Notes under the pieces: generated by a model
Told to the model about the DNA's origin: nothing
What the model saw: the letters and a program-made list of their open reading frames with translations, nothing else
Databases searched by the model: none
Assembly (NCBI GenBank): GCA_963930055.1
Contig: CAWVKS010000008.1
Coordinates: forward strand, 248,001 to 312,000
DNA length: 64,000 nt
From: Pullichristensenella sp963930055
Lineage (GTDB): Bacteria; Bacillota; Clostridia; Christensenellales; Aristaeellaceae
Reading direction: 5' to 3'
Made by a program: the position numbers and the translations under genes
Part shown: in pieces, positions 58,981-64,000 of the stretch
Layout of the letters: each line of letters begins with the position of its first letter
Numbering within the stretch: the stretch's first letter is position 1

Positions 58981-60291
58981 TCAGCGCGTTACGATGTACC
59001 CCGTCTTGCCGTCCTCGCCCTCGGCCAGCACCGCCGAGCCGTCGGGGGCGATGAGCAGGGAGACGGCGTAGGGGTAGCCGTCCGGGAGCAGAGGGTTCCC
59101 GTGCCAGTCGATCAGGTACCAGAGCCCGTCCGCGCCCCGCGCCTTCAAAAGCGTGCCGTCGCCGCCGGGGAAGGAAGCGAATTCGACATAATCCACCGGC
59201 GTGCGCACGCCGTCGGCGGCGACGATATGCTTTTGGCCGTAGAGGTCGGTGAGGATCATGCTCAGGCCGAGTATGTCCACATTGCGGTAGAACACCGTAT
59301 AGGCCAGCCGCCCGTCCGGCAGCACGTAGTTGTACCCATCGCCCTGCCGCACGCAGGCGTAGCCGCGCACGCGGTAGGCGTAGCCGCCGGCAAAGGGCAG
59401 GCGCTCGATGCCGTCGAACCGGCAGGGGAGGATCTCGTCGCCCGCGCCGTCCACGAGGCCGAACGCACCGTCGCGCTCCACGCGCACGTCCGCGTTCATG
59501 TCGGCGGCGAACACGCGGTCGTAGTCGCAGCCCGTCAGCATGCGCCCGGACGTGTCGCAGATGCCGAGCGCCTCGCCGTCCGTCACCGAGAGCAGGCCTC
59601 CGCCCAGCTCCGCGCCGAATTGGCAGCCGGGAAGCACGGCCTCGCCGGTACTGAGGTCGACCACGCCGCCGTCCACCGTGGCAAAGGACTCGTAGGGGTC
59701 GGCAAGGCCGTCGCGCACAAGGCGCAGGGCTTCGTCGTAGATGGCGACGCTCCCGTCCGCCCCCTGCGCGTAGAGGTAGTCCCCGTGGGCGCGGATATAC
59801 CGGCAGCGATAGGAGAAATAGCCCACGTAGCCGCCGCCCTCGAGGTCGTAGACGTCGTAGGAGACGGCGTTGTAGTCCTTGCCGTCTATGTAGTCCTCGT
59901 AGTCGCAGGGGCGGATGCTCGTCTCCTCCAGCGTCACGCCCAGCGCCCAGCGCTCGGAGAGGAAGCGTATGTCGCCATACTGGAAGGGGATCACCTCGTT
60001 GCCCGCCGCGTCCAGCGCGCCGCGCACGTTGAGGCCGTCGTCTCTCTGCGCCACGTAGTAGCCGCTCACGCCATAGCCGCTGAGGGCTTCGTATTCGCAG
60101 GGGATGACCTGGTTGCCCTCGATGTCGAACAGCCCCTCCCGATAATCCCCGTCCGCGTCGATGACGAAGGCGGAATCGTCCTCGAAATAGGCGTAGTCGC
60201 TGAACGACCCCGCCGGGACGAGGGCGATCTCCCCCGCCGCCGCGCCGCAGCACAGCGCCAGCGCCATGAGCGCGCAGACCGTCCTTTTCAT
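58981..60291 (-). CDS. Secreted WG-repeat protein 1
   Basis: The 436-residue protein has a signal peptide (MKRTVCALMALALCCGAAAG). Repeats follow with the pattern GLFDIEGNQVIPCEY, GALDAAGNEVIPFQYGD, GLVDGAGDEILPCRFDGI and YLIDWHGNPLLPDGYPYA, which are WG/KWG-type beta units. ATG 60291 follows GGGGAGG. It is 71 bp downstream of its paralogue and probably co-transcribed with it. Function unknown. Confidence 0.8.
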   Translation of the reverse strand: MKRTVCALMALALCCGAAAGEIALVPAGSFSDYAYFEDDSAFVIDADGDYREGLFDIEGNQVIPCEYEALSGYGVSGYYVAQRDDGLNVRGALDAAGNEVIPFQYGDIRFLSERWALGVTLEETSIRPCDYEDYIDGKDYNAVSYDVYDLEGGGYVGYFSYRCRYIRAHGDYLYAQGADGSVAIYDEALRLVRDGLADPYESFATVDGGVVDLSTGEAVLPGCQFGAELGGGLLSVTDGEALGICDTSGRMLTGCDYDRVFAADMNADVRVERDGAFGLVDGAGDEILPCRFDGIERLPFAGGYAYRVRGYACVRQGDGYNYVLPDGRLAYTVFYRNVDILGLSMILTDLYGQKHIVAADGVRTPVDYVEFASFPGGDGTLLKARGADGLWYLIDWHGNPLLPDGYPYAVSLLIAPDGSAVLAEGEDGKTGYIVTR

Positions 60292-60361
60292 GGCCGTTTC
60301 CTCCCCAAGAAAGCGCGCGGGCGCGTCGCCGCGCCCGCACTGTCCTTATTTATCTGTCCGC

Positions 60362-61870
60362 TTACATCCCCAGCAGCTCCTGCAGGCCGGTCAGCAGCTG
60401 TTCGCCGGCCTCGGAAAGCTCCGCGTCGGTAGCGTCGGTAGCGTCGGTCGCTTCCTCCGCGGCAGGAGTTTCCTCGGCGGCGGTCTCCGCAACGGTCTCC
60501 GCGTCGGCCGCTTCGGCCGCGCTTACCGGCGCGGCGGCGAGGCCGCCCTCGATGGTGTAGCCGGCCATGCCTTCGTCGGTGTCCACCAGCAGCGCGGTGG
60601 CGTCCGGGGCGATGAGCACGGCGGAGGCGTAGTCAAAGGTGAAATCGAGCACCACGTTGCCGTGCCAGTCAACAAGGCCCCACATTTCCTCGGCGGTCTT
60701 GGCCTTCAGAAGCGTACCGTCGCCGGAGGGGTACTCGTAGAACTCGGCATAGGTGGTGGGCGTGGCGGTGCCGTCGGCGGCTATGATGTACAATTCGCCG
60801 GTGATGTCCGGCACGATCATGCTCAGGCCGATGATGGTGGGGGCGGCGTAGTTGACGGGGCAGGTGACCTCGCCGGTCTCGAGGGAGACGTAGCCGAACT
60901 TGCCGGCCTTCTCCACGCAGGCGTAGCCGTTCAGGCCGTAGACGTAGTCGCCGCCGTAGTTGAGCGACTCAAAGCCGTCGTACTCACAGGGCACCACGAG
61001 GTTGCCGTCCAGATCGATGAGGCCGTACAGGCCGTCCTTTTCCACGCGGGCGTAGCCGTTTAAGTCGTATTCGTAGATGTAGTCGTATTCGCCGCAGGGC
61101 ACGAGCATGTTGCCCTCGAGGTCGACGATGCCGTCGTCGTAGTTTTCATCGTAGACGGCGAGGCGGCCGGAACCGAGGTCGGAGCTGAAGCCATAGCCGG
61201 GCGCGACCACGTCGCCCGTGGGCAGGAAGACGGCGCCATCGTCGCTGTCGCCATAGGCCTCGTAGAGGGATTCGGCATTGCCCACGGCGGCGAGCGTGGA
61301 ATCGTAGATCGTCACCACGCCGTCGCGGTCCTCAACGAAGATGTAGTCGCCATAGGCCTTGGCGCTGTTGACGGCTTCGCGCTCCAGCGTGCCCGCCAGG
61401 GCGGCGTTTTCAAGATCGTAAAAGTCATAGGCGGTGACGATGTAGTTCTCATCGCCAAAGAGCGCCTGATAGTCGTAGGGCTCGGCGTCGGTTACTTCGA
61501 GTTTCACGGCCATGGCCCACTTCTCGGAAAGGAAGTCGATATCGCCGTACTCCATGGGCACCACCAGTTCGCCCGCGGCATTCAGCGCGCCGAGTACGTT
61601 GGTGCCGTTTTCGTTCTGCACGGTGTAGTAGCTGCAAACGCCGTAGTCGCTGACGCTGCCGTATTCGCAGGGGATGATCGCGTTGCCCTGGATGTCGAAC
61701 ACGCCTTCCAGGCCGGTATCGCCGGTATCGATGACGCGGGCGCAGTCGTCCTCAAAGTCGGCGTAGGGGCTGAAGTTGCCCGCCGGGGTCAGCGTGATGC
61801 CCACGCCCTCTTCGGCGAAGGCCGGCAGGCACAGCAGGAGCGCCAGCAGCAAAACGAGCAGTTTTTTCAT
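60362..61870 (-). CDS. Secreted WG-repeat protein 2
   Basis: The 502-residue protein has a signal peptide (MKKLLVLLLALLLCLPAFA) and the same order of WG-like repeats as protein 1: GVFDIQGNAIIPCEYG, GALNAAGELVVPMEYGDI, GLIDLDGNLVVPCEYDG and GLVDWHGNVVLDFTFDYA. It carries an extra Ala/Glu/Thr-rich tail of about 60 residues ending in a short helix. The two genes are a tandem duplication. ATG 61870 follows GGAGGG at seven bases. Confidence 0.8.
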   Translation of the reverse strand: MKKLLVLLLALLLCLPAFAEEGVGITLTPAGNFSPYADFEDDCARVIDTGDTGLEGVFDIQGNAIIPCEYGSVSDYGVCSYYTVQNENGTNVLGALNAAGELVVPMEYGDIDFLSEKWAMAVKLEVTDAEPYDYQALFGDENYIVTAYDFYDLENAALAGTLEREAVNSAKAYGDYIFVEDRDGVVTIYDSTLAAVGNAESLYEAYGDSDDGAVFLPTGDVVAPGYGFSSDLGSGRLAVYDENYDDGIVDLEGNMLVPCGEYDYIYEYDLNGYARVEKDGLYGLIDLDGNLVVPCEYDGFESLNYGGDYVYGLNGYACVEKAGKFGYVSLETGEVTCPVNYAAPTIIGLSMIVPDITGELYIIAADGTATPTTYAEFYEYPSGDGTLLKAKTAEEMWGLVDWHGNVVLDFTFDYASAVLIAPDATALLVDTDEGMAGYTIEGGLAAAPVSAAEAADAETVAETAAEETPAAEEATDATDATDAELSEAGEQLLTGLQELLGM

Positions 61871-61963
61871 GGGGAATCCCTCCTGTCGATCTATTTTCCC
61901 GAGAATATCATACAAGCCCCGCGCGAATTTCTGGCCGGCGGGGCGTATATGGCGCGTTAAATC

Positions 61964-62554
61964 TCAGCCCATCTCCTCGCCGACCACCATGCACAGATAG
62001 GCGGCGGCGGCGTCGAAGCGGGCGTCGTGGTAGTGGTCGCCGCCGCCGAACCACTTGCGGCACTTGCGCGTGACCAGCTCCGGGGTGATGCCAAAGTGCT
62101 TCATCAGTTCTTCCAGGCGCGGGGGCTTTAACTTGTTGGGGTTCTGCTTGAGGGGGATGTTGGCCTCTTTGGTGTAGTGTTGCAGCGTGCAAAAGCGGGG
62201 AATGTCGGGGAATTTCACGCCGATGCGGGCAAATTCGTCGCGCAAATAGCGCATGTCGCCGGCCACGTCGTGGCCGATGACCATGCCGCACTTTTCAAAA
62301 TCGCGGTAGATCTCATCGGCATGGTGGGCAAACAGGTCGCCCCCGGAAAGACGGCGCAGCTGCCCCACGCCCAGCCCGTGCACCTTGCGGGCGTGGCGGT
62401 TGATGGCCTCCACGGAGAAATAGAAGTTCTTGCCGCGGATGCGGCGGCCGTCGATGATGAGGTAGGAAAGCTGTATGATGCGGCTGGGGCGCATGCCGTC
62501 CAGTTCCGCGTCGAGCGCGATCATGCGCTTTTTCTCGTGCTTGTGTCCGAACAA
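61964..62554 (-). CDS. DEDDh 3'-5' exonuclease (DnaQ-like)
   Basis: The start is TTG 62554, eight bases after GGAGG. The 196-residue protein shows motif I ALDAELDGMRPSRIIQLSYL, motif II MVIGHDVAGDMRYLRDEF and motif III HYHDARFDAAAAYL, so the four acidic residues and the His are present. It is a stand-alone domain of the DNA polymerase III epsilon family, acting in proofreading, repair or RNA turnover. It is 65 bp after the aminotransferase gene. Confidence 0.85.
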   Translation of the reverse strand: MFGHKHEKKRMIALDAELDGMRPSRIIQLSYLIIDGRRIRGKNFYFSVEAINRHARKVHGLGVGQLRRLSGGDLFAHHADEIYRDFEKCGMVIGHDVAGDMRYLRDEFARIGVKFPDIPRFCTLQHYTKEANIPLKQNPNKLKPPRLEELMKHFGITPELVTRKCRKWFGGGDHYHDARFDAAAAYLCMVVGEEMG

Positions 62555-62581
62555 GTGTCTGGCCTCCTAAGTCTTGAAACG

Positions 62582-62609
62582 CCGGGCGGGAGCGGTCCGT
62601 CCCGCCCGG
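62582..62609 (-). terminator. Hairpin between aminotransferase and exonuclease genes
   Basis: A perfect 10-bp stem CCGGGCGGGA/TCCCGCCCGG has an 8-base loop and no T-tract, so it may attenuate transcription without stopping it. Confidence 0.6.
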
Positions 62610-62619
62610 GATACTGCCG

Positions 62620-63786
62620 TCATGCGCGCAGCGCGCGTTCGATGCCCTCCAGCCCCGCCTGCACGTTTTTGCGCTGCGTGGCCAGGTTGAGGCGGAAAAA
62701 GCCGCGGCCCTGCTCGCCGAAGAACAGGCCGGTGTTGAGCCCCACGCCGCCCACCTCGACGAGGCGGCGGAAGAGCGCTTCGTGTTCCACGCCCGTTTTG
62801 CGCATGTCCAACCACATCAGATAGGTGCCCTCCAGCGGGTGCAGCCCCACTTCCGGCAGGCGCTCAGCAAAGAAGGCGTAGGCCATGTCGCGGTTCTGGC
62901 GGATGTAGTCGACGCAGCCGTCCAGCCAGTCGTCCCCGCCCTCGTAGGCGGCGCGCTGGGCGACCATGGCAAAGAGGTTGGGGCGGTCGGCGTTGACCGA
63001 GTGCATCTCCTTTTTCAGCGCCTCGCGCGCCGTTTCATCCGCCACGATGATGGACGACTGGCGCAGGCCGGCGATGTTGAACGCCTTGGTGGCCGAGGTG
63101 AGCATGATGGCGTCCGGCAAGAGGGACAATACCGGCGTGTGCGCATGCGGGGCGAAGGTGAAAGCGGCGTGGATCTCATCGGCGATGACGCGCACGTTGT
63201 AGGCCCTGGCCAGTTCCGCGAGCGTTTCCAGCTCCGCGCGCGTCCACACGCGGCCTACGGGGTTGTGGGGGTTGCAGAGGAACATGCAGCGTATGCCGCC
63301 CCGGAAAGCGGATTCCAGCGAGCCGAAGTCCATGCGCCAGCCCTCGCCGGTCTCCACCAGCGGGCTTTCGGCCACGGCGCGGCCGGCGCGCAGGATGGTT
63401 TCGCGGAAGGGGCCGTACACCGGCGGCTGGATGAGCACGCGCTCGCCCGACGCGGTCAGCGCGTACAGGGAAAAGAGCATGCTGTCCACCACGCTGGGGC
63501 TGGGGAGGATCCATTCCGGCTCCACCGAAAGGCCAAAGCGGCGCTTGAGGAAGCTTACCTCCGCCAGGCGGTTTTCCGCCACGTCGTCCGTGTAGCCGTA
63601 GATGGGGTGGGCGGCGCGCGCCTTCAGCGCCTCGACGATGGCCGGGGCGCAGGCAAAGTCCATGTCCGCTACCCAGAGGGGGATGACGTCCCCGCGGCCG
63701 AACACCTCCTGCCGGCCGTCCCATTTTTCACAGGCCGTGCCCGCGCGGTCGATGACTGCGTCAAAATATGCCGGATCGAGCTTCAT
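62620..63786 (-). CDS. PatB/MalY-type PLP aminotransferase (cystathionine beta-lyase)
   Basis: The 388-residue protein is a fold-type I PLP enzyme. It has PLWVADMDFACAPAIVEAL near the N-terminus, YGYTD, CNPHNPVGRVWT, DEIHAAF with the PLP-binding Asp, the Schiff-base Lys in TSATKAFNIAGL, and FFRLNLATQRKNVQAGLEGI with the carboxylate-binding Arg. MalY/PatB enzymes cleave cystathionine or other C-S compounds to pyruvate, ammonia and a thiol. GGAGGG precedes the ATG. Confidence 0.92.
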   Translation of the reverse strand: MKLDPAYFDAVIDRAGTACEKWDGRQEVFGRGDVIPLWVADMDFACAPAIVEALKARAAHPIYGYTDDVAENRLAEVSFLKRRFGLSVEPEWILPSPSVVDSMLFSLYALTASGERVLIQPPVYGPFRETILRAGRAVAESPLVETGEGWRMDFGSLESAFRGGIRCMFLCNPHNPVGRVWTRAELETLAELARAYNVRVIADEIHAAFTFAPHAHTPVLSLLPDAIMLTSATKAFNIAGLRQSSIIVADETAREALKKEMHSVNADRPNLFAMVAQRAAYEGGDDWLDGCVDYIRQNRDMAYAFFAERLPEVGLHPLEGTYLMWLDMRKTGVEHEALFRRLVEVGGVGLNTGLFFGEQGRGFFRLNLATQRKNVQAGLEGIERALRA

Positions 63787-63825
63787 GCGTTTCCCTCCGT
63801 ATGTCGTTCGTTATATGCCTTTCCT

Positions 63826-63854
63826 ATTATACTTCCGAATGGGGAAATATGCAA
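63826..63854 (-). promoter_or_regulatory. Promoter of the PatB-type gene
   Basis: On the minus strand TTGCAT is followed after 17 bp by TATAAT. The remaining 63855-64000 is AT-rich, then turns GC-rich at the edge; I see no gene in it. Confidence 0.8.
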
Positions 63855-64000
63855 CATAACATTTTTGCAATTATTTTTCATACAATTGGAACAGGATGGT
63901 AGCACGCTCGCCACAAACATACGATAAAATAAATTGTCAACGGTGGATTATCCCTCATCCCATTCCCCAACCCCTCCACCGTCGATCGGCGGGGCCTCAT

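Noticed and set aside
1..64000. rRNA or tRNA genes
   Set aside because: I saw no rRNA stretch and no cloverleaf with a T-loop consensus; a tRNAscan-type search would be needed to exclude a single tRNA with certainty.

Overview
The window looks like a chromosomal segment of a GC-rich, Gram-positive, sporulating, fermentative member of the Clostridia, probably a gut anaerobe. The grounds are SpoIIE at the left edge, CotH-type and lamin-tail proteins, Pta-AckA acetate formation, an LtaS-like enzyme, an FtsH of Firmicute type, consensus sigma-A promoters with 16-18 bp spacers, and strong AGGAGG ribosome binding sites with several TTG and GTG starts. I cannot name the genus. I saw no rRNA, tRNA, prophage or CRISPR array.

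Layout. 1-10 kb: spoIIE; a leftward operon for a polysaccharide ABC exporter (permease, ATPase) ending in a pyridoxamine kinase; a secreted parvulin; then rightward YqhQ and an LtaS-like sulfatase. 10-19 kb: a surface/polyphosphate locus with two paralogous 1000-residue lamin-tail/CotH proteins, a VTC polyphosphate polymerase, a 27-residue membrane peptide, a DUF4956 membrane protein and a third lamin-tail protein. 19-30 kb: a secreted FG-GAP protein, ftsH, a patatin, ackA-pta, tadA, a zinc-ribbon/DUF5685/DnaJ-TPR/HD operon. 30-34 kb: eno, whose terminator hairpin has been hit by an intact IS1182-family element, followed by a nest of small elements. 34-48 kb: secreted proteins, an NCS2 permease, a 13-bp minisatellite, YegP, the complete livJHMGF operon, mglBAC. 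48-55 kb: MnmM-like methyltransferase, a candidate type I toxin locus, a frameshifted MarR gene with a palindromic operator and its two-subunit ABC exporter. 55-64 kb: an XRE regulator divergent from a very large cysteine-rich secreted protein with a DPDDPA stalk, two paralogous WG-repeat proteins, a DEDDh exonuclease and a PatB/MalY-type aminotransferase.

The most striking unexplained structure is a transposon family that uses intrinsic-terminator hairpins as target. The IS1182-family copy at 31594-33145 is flanked by a perfect 26-bp duplication that is itself a complete hairpin. A 180-201 bp non-autonomous repeat (complete at 23997, 33211 and 58608, partial at 33627, decayed at 19024) has IS-like termini (CAG...TGACAAA), and two copies are likewise flanked by perfect 23-bp and 30-bp duplications of whole hairpins. 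Each insertion therefore leaves a complete hairpin on both sides. Next to these, 33470-33626 looks like the right end of an IS200/IS605 element without its tnpB, keeping a multi-stem RNA scaffold whose natural guide position would fall inside a copy of the repeat.

A second candidate system is at 49142-49493: a 28-codon hydrophobic peptide gene whose perfect Shine-Dalgarno sequence is locked in a stem, facing an antisense promoter, which is the architecture of a type I toxin-antitoxin module. The CotH/VTC/DUF4956 locus is a third candidate for a coordinated cell-surface system.
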